64,000 bases of DNA from Bacteroidota bacterium (GTDB lineage Bacteria > Bacteroidota > Bacteroidia > Flavobacteriales_E > Vicingaceae): NCBI GenBank assembly GCA_013112545.1, contig JABFGJ010000011.1:1-64000 (forward strand). The letters are read 5' to 3'. Positions within the stretch are counted from its first letter, which is position 1; every line of letters starts with the position of its first letter. Below are positions 36,475 through 45,722 of this stretch, piece after piece. The notes under the pieces are model-generated. The model had not been told where the DNA came from. It saw only the letters and a program-made list of their open reading frames with translations, and ran no database searches. The position numbers and the translations under genes are program-made.

Positions 36475-37728
36475 TTATTCCTTAGGCCAAATTCTAACCT
36501 GACCACTAAATGTTTTTTTACGTTCGTTATGTTCTATCTCAACTTTCCAAATAAAAATCCCTTTATCATAGCTTATCCCTTGGTTGTTTTTCTGACCATT
36601 CCAAGGCATTTCTTTTGAAAGGGTTTCATAAATTAAATTTCCGTTTGCATTGTGAATACTTAACTTGAATGAACCTGGAACTTGAAAAAATCCTTGTGGC
36701 ATAAAATTATCATTTAAGCCATCTCCATCAGGAGTGAACGCATTTGGAGCTAAAGGGTTAAAATCAGATTGTATTGAAATGGGCTTGTTTTTTCGAACAA
36801 CGCAACCATTTTCAGTAATATGTATTAATTCTACATCATAAAGCCCAGCGTTTACCATATCTACTGTTTGGTTGTTGCCAAGAATAGGGTCGTCTAAATT
36901 TTCTATCTCCCATGAATAATCTAGATTTGAAGGGCTAGCGTTTAAACGTACAGCCTCATCCCAATAGGGGTCTTTTAAATCTTCATAAGTGAAATTTATT
37001 TCAGGTAGCTTTTTTATTGTAAATGACTCTGACACTTTGCTATTCTCGTTGGTGCAAGTTATTTCAATTAAACCTTCCTTTTCTATTTCATAGGCAAAAC
37101 TTGCTCCAGTATAAGGTTGGGTTTTACCAGAAACTGTCCAAGTAAACTTTTCGCCCTTTATTATTTTATCTCTTATGGCTTTTATTTCTATTTCATTACC
37201 AAGACACAAAAAGCCTTGAATTTCTATGGATTGTAATTCGCTAGATTCTATTTCAATTGCTTTTGTAGTTTTAGAGCTATCTGCTTTGCTCTCAGTTAAT
37301 TCAATATCTTGTTGAATTTCTGATTTTTGTTCTATTGTATCTTTTTCAAGGATATTTTCATCGTTTTGAGTAGAATCAATAACTGCAATCTCAGCTTTAG
37401 GTTCTGAATCTTCTTCAACTTCTTTTTCTTTAATAATAGGAATCGGCTTGGCGCTTTTATTTTTTATTGCTGGTTTTTTCTCAATGGTTTTGTTGATATC
37501 ATTACTAGCCCTTGTTTCTTGATTTTTATGGATATAGTTTGCTGCTGTAAATGCTGCAACAAGTACAATTAAGCCAATAACAATTTGGGTCTTGTATGCA
37601 TTCCACAAGCTAGGCGGCTTTATATTTGTTCGCAAAGCATCCCAATCGCTAGATTGATAATCAAACGAAACTTCGTTTAATTTATCTTGGATTTTTTGCT
37701 CGTACTTTGTTAATTTTTTATTTTTCAT
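36475..37728 (-). CDS. membrane protein ending in a gliding-motility-type CTD, putative anti-sigma factor
   Basis: A 417-residue single-pass inner-membrane protein. Residues 1-43 are cytoplasmic and hydrophilic, with the SDWDALRTNIK element typical of the short anti-sigma segment in Bacteroidota regulators. One hydrophobic helix spans about 46-66 (no cleavable signal). A low-complexity Glu/Lys/Ser spacer of about 100 residues follows, then one or two PKD-like domains (about 165-325; CLGNEIEIKA, LDYSWEIEN), and the last 90 residues form a CHU_C domain (APNAFTPDGDGLNDNF, LSIHNANGNLIYET, MPWNG). It overlaps the ECF sigma gene by 11 bases. I infer that it holds the sigma factor and presents a T9SS-type CTD in the periplasm. 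Confidence 0.8.
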   Translation of the reverse strand: MKNKKLTKYEQKIQDKLNEVSFDYQSSDWDALRTNIKPPSLWNAYKTQIVIGLIVLVAAFTAANYIHKNQETRASNDINKTIEKKPAIKNKSAKPIPIIKEKEVEEDSEPKAEIAVIDSTQNDENILEKDTIEQKSEIQQDIELTESKADSSKTTKAIEIESSELQSIEIQGFLCLGNEIEIKAIRDKIIKGEKFTWTVSGKTQPYTGASFAYEIEKEGLIEITCTNENSKVSESFTIKKLPEINFTYEDLKDPYWDEAVRLNASPSNLDYSWEIENLDDPILGNNQTVDMVNAGLYDVELIHITENGCVVRKNKPISIQSDFNPLAPNAFTPDGDGLNDNFMPQGFFQVPGSFKLSIHNANGNLIYETLSKEMPWNGQKNNQGISYDKGIFIWKVEIEHNERKKTFSGQVRIWPKE

Positions 37729-38284
37729 TCTTAATATTTTGAAGAATCATGTATTTCAAATTCTTTTTAGCTTTGGATAAATTGGATTTTGATGTGCCTT
37801 CACTAATTCCAAGTTCTTCTGAAATTTCAGCATGGCTATAACCATCTAATACATAAAGGTTAAATACTGTTCGATAAACAGGACTTAATTGCTGAACAAA
37901 AGCTAACAAATCCTTTGCTGTTAATTCATCAAAGATGTTTTCTTCAATTTCCTCGTCAGCAATTCGCTCAATTTGTATGAGTGTTTCACTCATAACAAAC
38001 CTTTTTTTATGTTTTCTATAATGATCTATTGCATTATTTACCATTATTCTGCGTATCCAGCCTTCCAAAGAACCTTTAAAATTGAACTTTCCAATTTTCT
38101 CAAAAACTTTAATAAATCCATCTTGAAAAAGATCTTTAGCGTCTTCGGCACTTTCAGTATAGCGATAACATACCGTCAACATAGGGCTATATAATTGCTT
38201 ATATAGTTCTTGTTGGTATTTTGCATCGCCTTTTGAACATCCTTCAACGACTTTTCTTACAACTTCTTGATCAGATAAATTCAT
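37718..38284 (-). CDS. ECF-type RNA polymerase sigma-70 factor
   Basis: A 188-residue extracytoplasmic-function sigma factor. Region 2 runs from YSPMLTVCYRYTESAEDAKDLFQDGFIKVFEKI through the 2.4 segment GSLEGWIRRIMVNNAIDHYRK. Region 4 is at about 125-180: LSPVYRTVFNLYVLDGYSHAEISEELGISEGTSKSNLSKAKKNLK, a complete helix-turn-helix. It has its own -7 box 24 bases upstream of the ATG. Its partner gene starts inside its last codons, the classic sigma/anti-sigma arrangement. It may control envelope or T9SS genes, like P. gingivalis SigP; the regulon cannot be read from this window. Confidence 0.92.
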   Translation of the reverse strand: MNLSDQEVVRKVVEGCSKGDAKYQQELYKQLYSPMLTVCYRYTESAEDAKDLFQDGFIKVFEKIGKFNFKGSLEGWIRRIMVNNAIDHYRKHKKRFVMSETLIQIERIADEEIEENIFDELTAKDLLAFVQQLSPVYRTVFNLYVLDGYSHAEISEELGISEGTSKSNLSKAKKNLKYMILQNIKNEK

Positions 38285-38308
38285 TTAAATCCTCTAAATA
38301 CTATGACG

Positions 38309-38316
38309 CAAATTTA
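38309..38316 (-). promoter_or_regulatory. -7 box of the ECF sigma operon
   Basis: TAAATTTG on the - strand, followed by CG; exact TAnnTTTG. It implies a leader of about 18 bases before the ATG at 38284 and suggests the operon is read by the primary sigma factor, not only by itself. Confidence 0.5.
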
Positions 38317-38423
38317 TACAATGGTTGCCTTATAAAATAAATAGATATTCCTTTCAATTATTTTTTAAATTACAAGCCTCATTCTGTAATTTAGCAGTCC
38401 TTTTTTAAACTAAAAAATAATTC

Positions 38424-39344
38424 ATGAAAGTAACAGTTGTTGGTGCTGGAGCTGTAGGAGCTAGTTGTGCCGAATACATTGCAATTCAAAATTTTGCATC
38501 AGAAGTAGTAATAGTAGATATTAAAGAAAATTTTGCTGAAGGAAAAGCAATGGACCTAATGCAAACATCTTCTTTACTTGGTTTTGATACCAATATTGTT
38601 GGTAGTACTAATGATTACTCAAAAACAGCAGGTAGTGATGTCGCGGTAATTACGTCTGGAATTCCACGTAAGCCAGGGATGACTCGAGAAGAGTTAATTG
38701 GTATAAATGCTGGTATCGTTAAAATGGTTTCAGAAAATCTAGTTAAGCATTCGCCTAACATCATTATTATAGTAGTTTCTAATCCTATGGATACGATGAC
38801 TTATCTTGCACACAAGGTAACTGGGCTTCCTAAAAATAGAATTATAGGAATGGGTGGTGCACTTGATAGCGCACGATTTAAATATAGATTAGCAGAAGCT
38901 TTAACTTGCCCTCAGTCGGATGTTAGTGCTATGGTTATAGGTGGGCATTCAGATACTGGAATGATTCCTTTAACTCGTTTAGCTACCCGTAATAGTGTTA
39001 GAGTTTCTGAGTTTTTATCTGCAGACCGATTAGAAGAGGTTTCAAAAGCAACTATGGTTGGTGGAGCAACTCTAACGAGTATGCTAGGAACAAGTGCTTG
39101 GTATGCTCCTGGTGCTGCAGTTTCTGCAATGGTTCACGCTATTGCAACTGATTCTAAAAAGATGTTCCCATGTTCTGCATTTTTAGATGGCGAATATGGA
39201 TTATCTGATATTTCTATTGGCGTGCCATGTATTATTGGGAAAAACGGTATTGAAAAAATCGTAGAAATTGAGTTAACTGATGCAGAACAAGCAAAATTAA
39301 CTGAAAGCGCAGAGGCAGTTTCTAAAACAAATACCTTGCTATAA
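38424..39344 (+). CDS. mdh: malate dehydrogenase
   Basis: A 306-residue NAD-dependent malate dehydrogenase of the lactate-dehydrogenase-like type, interconverting malate and oxaloacetate in the TCA cycle. The NAD site is VVGAGAVGASCAEYIA at residues 4-19. Catalytic-loop residues are IPRKPGMTREEL with the substrate-binding Arg pair, VSNPMDTMTYLAHKVTGLP, then the catalytic His in VIGGHSDTGMIPL. GIGVPCIIG-like sequence (SIGVPCIIGKNGIEKIVEI) closes the fold. Length is normal. It is a single-gene unit with a terminator 25 bases after the stop. Confidence 0.97.
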   Translation: MKVTVVGAGAVGASCAEYIAIQNFASEVVIVDIKENFAEGKAMDLMQTSSLLGFDTNIVGSTNDYSKTAGSDVAVITSGIPRKPGMTREELIGINAGIVKMVSENLVKHSPNIIIIVVSNPMDTMTYLAHKVTGLPKNRIIGMGGALDSARFKYRLAEALTCPQSDVSAMVIGGHSDTGMIPLTRLATRNSVRVSEFLSADRLEEVSKATMVGGATLTSMLGTSAWYAPGAAVSAMVHAIATDSKKMFPCSAFLDGEYGLSDISIGVPCIIGKNGIEKIVEIELTDAEQAKLTESAEAVSKTNTLL

Positions 39345-39369
39345 ATTAAAAATAATATAATTGAAAATC

Positions 39370-39399
39370 AAAAAAGGTGAAGCTAGTTTCACCTTTTTT
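39370..39399. terminator. intrinsic terminator of mdh
   Basis: A 12-bp stem AAAAAAGGTGAA/TTCACCTTTTTT with a six-base loop GCTAGT and a T6 tail, 25 bases after the mdh stop. Confidence 0.92.
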
Positions 39400-39474
39400 G
39401 GTTTATTGACTTGCCTTTAAAAGTTTAACCAGTTTACGGTTATATTTAAGGAGAAATTAACGTTTGAAAACCTT

Positions 39475-39906
39475 ATGGAAGTAACTGTCATTCAGCTCAA
39501 GAAAATAGACATTGATGAAATTGGATGCCATTTAATATTAGAGGCAAAAATAGAGGGTGAGTTTATTCGACTAGTGTTGGATACTGGAGCCTCTAGAACG
39601 GTAATCCATTCTGGTTTTTTTGATGTAGAACTAATCCCCGAAAAAGAGAAATCGATAGGGGTAGGTTCAAGTGATTTGGAATCCTATCAAATAAGTATTG
39701 CTTTGATGCAAATTGGAGCCTTAAATTTGGTTGATTACAAAGTAGCCTCAATGGATTTGACTAATGTTATAGAATCCTATAAAAAACTGGAACTTGAACC
39801 GGTTCATGGTGTGTTGGGTGGGGATATTTTAGAAAAATATCAGGCCACAATAGATTATAAAAATCACCTGTTGACTTTATGCCTTAATGAACCAGAAGCT
39901 TCTTAG
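39475..39906 (+). CDS. retropepsin-like aspartic protease (clan AA)
   Basis: A 143-residue single-domain protein with the aspartic protease motif LVLDTGASRTVIH at about residues 37-49, where the DTG Asp is catalytic. HGVLGGDILEKYQATIDYKNHLLTL near the C-terminus is the second conserved segment (hydrophobic-hydrophobic-Gly) of retropepsins. It is half the size of pepsin, so activity would require a homodimer. There is no signal peptide or membrane helix, so it is cytoplasmic. Its 3' end overlaps the last 23 bases of the convergent T9SS gene. Substrate unknown. Confidence 0.8.
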   Translation: MEVTVIQLKKIDIDEIGCHLILEAKIEGEFIRLVLDTGASRTVIHSGFFDVELIPEKEKSIGVGSSDLESYQISIALMQIGALNLVDYKVASMDLTNVIESYKKLELEPVHGVLGGDILEKYQATIDYKNHLLTLCLNEPEAS

Positions 39907-42388
39907 TTTCGAGCTTTCCATTATCTCTAATGCTGATAAAATAAATGCCGCTAGGCCAAGCTTCAGTATTTATTTTTAGCTGTTTATCAAGCTTGCTTTT
40001 TTGATAAATAAGTTTTCCAGTTGCATCTCTAATAAGGATTTGACCCTTTTTGTTAGGGCTATTGTCAAATAAAATATTTACTTCAGATTGGGTCGGGTTG
40101 GGATAAATACTAAATGATGAATTGCTTGATAAATTGTTTGCAAATTCATCCTGAATTCCAACGCCATGTTCTGCCTTATAGATTTTAATGCCCCCTGCTT
40201 CATTTCCAATCACTAAATCCATTTTACCATCATTGTTCAAGTCTGCACCTGCTATAGCAATGTTATCCCCTAAATTAAGGTTAAGATAGTTGGTGTCCAC
40301 GAGGTTAAATTTGCCTCCATCAATGTTATTCATTATGCTATCATAGAAAAAGAGTTGCCCATATCTACTAGCTAATATTAATTTTAAGTCACCTTCTTCC
40401 ATATAAAGCAATGGATTCGCTTCAGTCTGAATAGAAACCTTTCCCCAATATTTATCTGAATAATCGATTACTGCATTTGTAGTTGGTTCATCATTATAGA
40501 AATTGTCATCAAAAAAAGGATGAATTAAATCAATGTAATTTGCTGTGTTGTTTATTCTAGCAATTTTTTGATATACACCATTGTTTGAGTAGAAAGTATT
40601 GTTTACATCTACCTGCTGTCCAACTTTTAATTTGTTTAGGTTGGGGTTTCCATTTAACTGGTAGCGCATGGTATCATCCTTCAAGTGTAAAATTGAATTA
40701 ACTGATATATTAAAAATCGGCTCAGTTTTAGAGCCTAAGTTTTTATATAATTCTATTCTTCCAATTATAGAGCTAAGCACTAAATCCAATAAACTATCTT
40801 GATCGACATCAAATAAATATGGAGAAGCAGCTGAGTAGGTAGATATTGACTGAAAATTTCTTTCTTCTAATTTAAATTCGGCATTCACATTATTTGCTGA
40901 AGTGTCTTTAAAATAATGGACAAATCCTTGGTTATCGCCAATTAATAAATCCATATCTCCATCATTGTCTAAATCACCAAGTGCTGGTTTAATTACATTT
41001 ATGGGTAAAGAGTCGTTTATATTAAGTAAGTAGCTCGAGAGTTTCAGATAATCTTCATCAATTAATTCAAAAGTAGGAGAAGTTAAAGTGCCTGTGTTTT
41101 TAAATAAAGCTAACTGTCCTTCCATTCCATCTTGTGTGCTATTTTGATTTCCGTTATTTCCAATTAGCAAATCCATTAAACCATCATTATTGTAGTCGAA
41201 AAAACTCGGATAAGCACCATTTCCAACATCAATCATGTCTTTGTAAAACAAATTGAGATTTGCTTGTAATTGAAAGTTGCTGACAATGTTATCGCTGTTT
41301 TTGTAAAACAAAATGTTGTTTTTCATCTTGGTAAAAGATAAAAAATCTTTACTGTTTGTCGAAACTATCATGTCTTTAGTACCATCATTGTTCATGTCGA
41401 TAAAATAGGCAACAGGAAAATTGGGCAAATGGACAGGAGTGTTGTATATCGGAAAAGCTGTATCTTTTTTATAAATGTGCGAGTTTATAAAAGGTGAAAG
41501 CGAATCCTGATTATAAAGGGCCGTTAAAGTATTTGAGCCAACATCACCAAGAATAATGTCGGTGGCATTGTTACCATTGAAGTCAAAAGCAGAGACACTT
41601 GAGCCTGCATGTTTTAAATGCTTTTCTATTGTTGTTTTTTCTTTTGAATTATCAGATTCAGGGTTTGGTAAATCACCACCTCTACAAGAGTCAAGGTAAA
41701 TATGACCATCAAAGCCAGACTCGGTAAAATCACCCCAGCATTTACTTCTTCTTTCAAACCCAATTCCACAGTTACCTGTTTTTTCAATAGAAAGGTTTTT
41801 ATGATATTCCATTTTTGATCCATTTTGGTCAAAAAATAACATGTCCATGTCGCCATCATGGTCAACATCATATATACAAGGTTTATTAAGTTGACCCGCA
41901 TTGATATTGTTTGTAATGGTATCGCCATACTGGTATCTTTGGTAAGCAGAGCGAAGTTTGGATTTTAATGCAAACCGTAGTTCGTTATTTGTACTCACAT
42001 TTTCATAAAGCGTAATGTTAGAACCACCAACAAACAAATCCATTTTGCCATCACAATTATAATCTCTAGTTATTAACCAATATCCCATTTTTGGGAAGTG
42101 ATTAATGTATTGAGGAGCATACTCGTATTTAATGGTATTACTAATTCCTTTATTAATAAAAGGGCTTAGTCTATTGCCACTTCTATCAAAAATGATTAAA
42201 TCCATAATTCCATCAGCATTCAAATCTATTTCATTGAATTGTGGAGCATTAAATCCACCTAAGAATGGAAATTCTAGCACTTGATTATTAATTCGAACTT
42301 CAATAGAATCCCAATCGCTATAGACATATTGAGAATAGCTATTCAAACAGAGAATTATGGCAATAAATAGGAATAGGAAATGTTTCAT
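39884..42388 (-). CDS. FG-GAP/VCBS repeat protein with T9SS type A sorting domain
   Basis: An 834-residue exported protein. The signal peptide is FLFLFIAIILCLNSYSQ from the ATG at 42388; a frame open to 42469 adds 27 residues of no signal character. About nine Ca2+-binding FG-GAP/VCBS motifs occur along the length (DLNADGIMDLIIF, DYNCDGKMDLFVGG, DVDHDGDMDMLFF, DYNNDGLMDLLIGN, DLDNDGDMDLLIGD, DLNNDGKMDLVIGN), which suggests a beta-propeller fold. The last 75 residues start with SIYPNPTQSEVNI and end with GIYFISIRDNGKLETKKLLV, the T9SS type A sorting signal that is cleaved on export. Probably a secreted or surface adhesin or enzyme scaffold. Confidence 0.88.
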   Translation of the reverse strand: MKHFLFLFIAIILCLNSYSQYVYSDWDSIEVRINNQVLEFPFLGGFNAPQFNEIDLNADGIMDLIIFDRSGNRLSPFINKGISNTIKYEYAPQYINHFPKMGYWLITRDYNCDGKMDLFVGGSNITLYENVSTNNELRFALKSKLRSAYQRYQYGDTITNNINAGQLNKPCIYDVDHDGDMDMLFFDQNGSKMEYHKNLSIEKTGNCGIGFERRSKCWGDFTESGFDGHIYLDSCRGGDLPNPESDNSKEKTTIEKHLKHAGSSVSAFDFNGNNATDIILGDVGSNTLTALYNQDSLSPFINSHIYKKDTAFPIYNTPVHLPNFPVAYFIDMNNDGTKDMIVSTNSKDFLSFTKMKNNILFYKNSDNIVSNFQLQANLNLFYKDMIDVGNGAYPSFFDYNNDGLMDLLIGNNGNQNSTQDGMEGQLALFKNTGTLTSPTFELIDEDYLKLSSYLLNINDSLPINVIKPALGDLDNDGDMDLLIGDNQGFVHYFKDTSANNVNAEFKLEERNFQSISTYSAASPYLFDVDQDSLLDLVLSSIIGRIELYKNLGSKTEPIFNISVNSILHLKDDTMRYQLNGNPNLNKLKVGQQVDVNNTFYSNNGVYQKIARINNTANYIDLIHPFFDDNFYNDEPTTNAVIDYSDKYWGKVSIQTEANPLLYMEEGDLKLILASRYGQLFFYDSIMNNIDGGKFNLVDTNYLNLNLGDNIAIAGADLNNDGKMDLVIGNEAGGIKIYKAEHGVGIQDEFANNLSSNSSFSIYPNPTQSEVNILFDNSPNKKGQILIRDATGKLIYQKSKLDKQLKINTEAWPSGIYFISIRDNGKLETKKLLVH

Positions 42389-42525
42389 TTTTTGTGATTT
42401 TAGTCGATTAAAATTAAGACGTATTTCTATTGATAAAGTTGTCTGTTCATAACTAGTTATGTAAAACACCAGTATTTATGATGTATATATTTGATTTGTA
42501 GTTGATTATTATAATTTTATTTTGC

Positions 42526-42557
42526 ATTGCTTTTTCCTTTTGGAAATTCTATATTTG
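42526..42557 (+). promoter_or_regulatory. promoter of secDF
   Basis: The -7 element TATATTTG at 42550-42557 matches TAnnTTTG exactly. A partial -33 element ATTG ends at 42529, giving a spacer of 20 bases. The start codon is 40 bases downstream of the -7 box. Confidence 0.55.
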
Positions 42558-42596
42558 CACGCTTCAAAATAGATAAAATTTAGAATATAAATTAAC

Positions 42597-45500
42597 ATGC
42601 AAAACAAGGGATTAATTTGGTCATTTATAGTATTACTTTCATTGGCCTGCCTATATCAGTTATCATTTACTTGGGTAGCTCAAGGTGTAGAGTCGGATGC
42701 AAAGAAGTTTGCTAATGGATCAACTGAGATAGAAGAAAATTATTTGGATTCTATGGCTGGAGAAGCTGTTTATCCACTTTTTGGTTTCACTTATACCGAA
42801 GTGAAAAAGAATGTATTGAACTTAGGCCTCGACTTAAAAGGAGGGATGAATGTTACTTTAGAGGTTTCAGTAGCTGACGTCATTAAAGCACTTTCTTCAG
42901 ATAGTAAAGATGAGAACTTTATAAAAGCCTTAAACCGAGCTAAAGAATTACAAAAATCAAATCAAGACAATTTCGTTGGCTTGTTTAGCACTGCATGGAA
43001 TGAAGTGGCTGGAGATCAAAAGCTGGCAAGTATTTTTTATACTTTAGAAAATAAAGATAAAATAGACAGAAACGCTACAAACGAAGATGTTATTGAGTTC
43101 CTTTCTTCAGAAGCAGATGCTGCATTTGATAGAACATTTGAAGTTCTAAGAACAAGGGTGAACTTATTTGGTGTAGCGCAGCCAAACATTCAGAAGTTAG
43201 CTGCTTCAGATAGAATTTTGGTGGAATTACCTGGTGTAAAAAATAAAGACAGAGTACGTCAATTATTACAAGGAACAGCAAAATTAGAATTTTGGGAGAC
43301 CTACGAAAATGCTAAAGTTTACCCATACTTAGCACAAGCGAATGAGAAGATAAACCTTATTTTAAAAGGTGAGGATGTAGAGTCAGAATTAGCTGATACA
43401 AGCAAGCAGGATACTAGTTCTGTTGATTTAACTGAAAAAACAGTTTCAGAAATTGATACTACTACTATCGATACAACTGCACAAAAAGAAGAATCTTCTT
43501 TATTAGACCAATTAACCGAAAACACAGATTCAACAAGTTCTGATTCATTGTCGAATCAATCATTTGAAGATTTTGCAAAAGACAATCCATTATTTGCAGT
43601 ATTATCACCTTCAATTTATCAAAATGCTCAAGGTAATTATTCTCCAGGAGAAGGTCCAGTTGTAGGTTATTCAGCAATAAAAGATACCAGTAAAGTAAAT
43701 AAGTATTTAGCAATGGAAGAAGTCATGTCGATTTTTCCAACCGATATGAAATTACTTTGGACTGCTAAAGCTTTTGACGATGACGAAAAGTTTTTGCAAT
43801 TAATTGCAATTAGAATTACAAGTAGAGATGGAAATGCTCCTTTAGAAGGTGATGTTATTACTGATGCTTTCCAAGATTTTGGACAGTTTGGTGGTCGCCC
43901 AGAGATTACCATGAAAATGAATTCATTAGGAGCTAAAACATGGAAAAACTTAACAGCTGACAACATTGGACATTCTATCGCAATTGTTTTGGACAATTAT
44001 GTTTATTCATTTCCAAATGTTAATGGAGAAATTGCAGGTGGTGTTTCAAGCATCGAAGGAGATTTTACAATTGAAGAAGCAAAATTAATTGCTAACATTC
44101 TTAAGGCTGGTAAATTGCCTGCCCCAGCAAGAATAGTAGAAGAAGCAGTTGTAGGTCCATCTTTAGGTCAAGAAGCTATTGATTCGGGCTTTAATTCATT
44201 TTTAATCGCTTTAGTCGTTGTATTGGCTTACATGATTTTCTATTATGGAAAAGCTGGTATTGCTTCTGATATCGCATTGCTTGCAAACTTGTTCTTTATA
44301 ATGGGAGTATTAGCTTCTACTAATATTGCGCTAACCTTGCCAGGAATTGCAGGTATTGTATTAACTATTGGTATGTCGGTGGATGCAAACGTGCTAATTT
44401 ATGAGCGAATTAGAGAAGAATTACGAGCAGGAAAAGGAGCGCGTTTAGCTATAGAAGATGGATATAAAAATGCTTATTCATCAATTATAGATGCCAACGT
44501 TACTACGCTTTTAACTGGTATAATTTTGTGGTTCTTCGGAACTGGTCCAATTGAAGGATTTGCTAAAACACTTGTAATTGGTATTTTAACTTCATTGTTT
44601 AGTGCTATTTTTATTACTCGTTTAATATTTGCTTGGAGATTAGATAATAAAAAGAACATCACTGTTTCTAGCAAGTTCACAGAAAATGCATTTCAAAACA
44701 TGAAATGGCAATTCGTTGCTAATCGAAAAAAATTCTATGTAATCTCTTCTATAGTTATTCTTTTAGGAATTATTTCATTTGCGACTAGAGGCTTGTCTTA
44801 TGGTATTGATTTTTCTGGAGGAAGAACTTACTTAGTAAGATTTGAGCAATCAGTTAATACAAGTGATGTTAGAAATGCTTTAGCTAAAACATTTGTTACT
44901 GAAGAGGGAGTGAGTTTAGCTCCTGAGGTTAAGGTTTTTGGGGATGACAATCAAGTGAAAATAACCACTAGTTACATGATAGATAGTGAGGATGATCACG
45001 CTGACGAAATCGTAGAACAAAAACTATTTGAAGGCTTGTCTGGTTTTCTTGAAAATAAAGACATGAAGGACTTTACAGCTAACCATTTAATGTCTTCTCA
45101 AAAAGTTGGGCCAACCATTGCTGATGATATTAAGAAATCCGCGATTTGGGCAATCTTATTCTCATTGGTAATCATTTTCTTATATATCTTATTGAGATTT
45201 AGAAAGTGGCAATATGGATTAGGTGCTGTTGTGGCAATTTTCCACGATGTATTAATTGTATTGTCTGTGTTCTCTATAGCTTATGGATATTTACCATTCT
45301 CATTAGATATAGATCAAGCGTTTATTGCAGCTATTCTAACAGTGGTCGGATACTCTATTAACGATACTGTTGTTGTATTTGATAGAATTAGAGAATACCT
45401 AGGACTTCACAAAAAACAAGAGATGAATGAAGTTATTAATCATGCATTAAATAGCACATTAAGCAGAACGATAAATACTTCGTTAAGTACTTTCTTTGTG

Positions 45501-45653
45501 TTGTTAATGATTTTTATCTTTGGTGGGGAAGTAATTAGAGGATTTGCTTTTGCATTATTGGTAGGTGTAGCAGTAGGTACTTATTCTTCTGTTTGTGTTG
45601 CAACACCAGTTGTAATTGATTTAACAAAGAACAAAGAAAAGCTTAAAAAATAA
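42597..45653 (+). CDS. secDF: protein translocase SecDF fusion
   Basis: A 1018-residue inner-membrane protein joining SecD and SecF, which uses the proton-motive force to complete Sec-dependent export. SecD: first helix at 7-27, the P1 region beginning LNLGLDLKGGMNVTLEVSV, then TVLRTRVN-like FEVLRTRVNLFGVAQP, and the helices with ALPGIAGIVLTIGMSVDANVLIYERIREELR. SecF half: SYGIDFSGGRTYLVRFEQS and VVGYSINDTVVVFDRIREYLG. Between the P1 subdomains (about 255-340) there is a Ser/Thr/Asp-rich, poorly ordered insert not found in E. coli SecD. The fused form is standard in Bacteroidota. It has a recognisable promoter and a terminator directly downstream. Confidence 0.96.
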   Translation: MQNKGLIWSFIVLLSLACLYQLSFTWVAQGVESDAKKFANGSTEIEENYLDSMAGEAVYPLFGFTYTEVKKNVLNLGLDLKGGMNVTLEVSVADVIKALSSDSKDENFIKALNRAKELQKSNQDNFVGLFSTAWNEVAGDQKLASIFYTLENKDKIDRNATNEDVIEFLSSEADAAFDRTFEVLRTRVNLFGVAQPNIQKLAASDRILVELPGVKNKDRVRQLLQGTAKLEFWETYENAKVYPYLAQANEKINLILKGEDVESELADTSKQDTSSVDLTEKTVSEIDTTTIDTTAQKEESSLLDQLTENTDSTSSDSLSNQSFEDFAKDNPLFAVLSPSIYQNAQGNYSPGEGPVVGYSAIKDTSKVNKYLAMEEVMSIFPTDMKLLWTAKAFDDDEKFLQLIAIRITSRDGNAPLEGDVITDAFQDFGQFGGRPEITMKMNSLGAKTWKNLTADNIGHSIAIVLDNYVYSFPNVNGEIAGGVSSIEGDFTIEEAKLIANILKAGKLPAPARIVEEAVVGPSLGQEAIDSGFNSFLIALVVVLAYMIFYYGKAGIASDIALLANLFFIMGVLASTNIALTLPGIAGIVLTIGMSVDANVLIYERIREELRAGKGARLAIEDGYKNAYSSIIDANVTTLLTGIILWFFGTGPIEGFAKTLVIGILTSLFSAIFITRLIFAWRLDNKKNITVSSKFTENAFQNMKWQFVANRKKFYVISSIVILLGIISFATRGLSYGIDFSGGRTYLVRFEQSVNTSDVRNALAKTFVTEEGVSLAPEVKVFGDDNQVKITTSYMIDSEDDHADEIVEQKLFEGLSGFLENKDMKDFTANHLMSSQKVGPTIADDIKKSAIWAILFSLVIIFLYILLRFRKWQYGLGAVVAIFHDVLIVLSVFSIAYGYLPFSLDIDQAFIAAILTVVGYSINDTVVVFDRIREYLGLHKKQEMNEVINHALNSTLSRTINTSLSTFFVLLMIFIFGGEVIRGFAFALLVGVAVGTYSSVCVATPVVIDLTKNKEKLKK

Positions 45654-45675
45654 TTTTTTTTTTATTTATAGAACG

Positions 45676-45703
45676 AGCCTCACTTGTATTTTCAGGTGAG
45701 GCT
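45676..45703. terminator. intrinsic terminator between secDF and tatA
   Basis: An AGCCTCAC/GTGAGGCT stem extended by three more pairs, with a TATTTT loop, followed by T6. It lies 23 bases after secDF and 20 bases before the tatA ATG, so tatA needs its own promoter or read-through. Confidence 0.88.
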
Positions 45704-45722
45704 TTTTTGTAATTTTACACCC

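Noticed and set aside
39884-42469. Extended start of the FG-GAP protein at 42469
   Set aside because: The extra 27 residues lack signal-peptide character; the ATG at 42388 gives a clear signal peptide.
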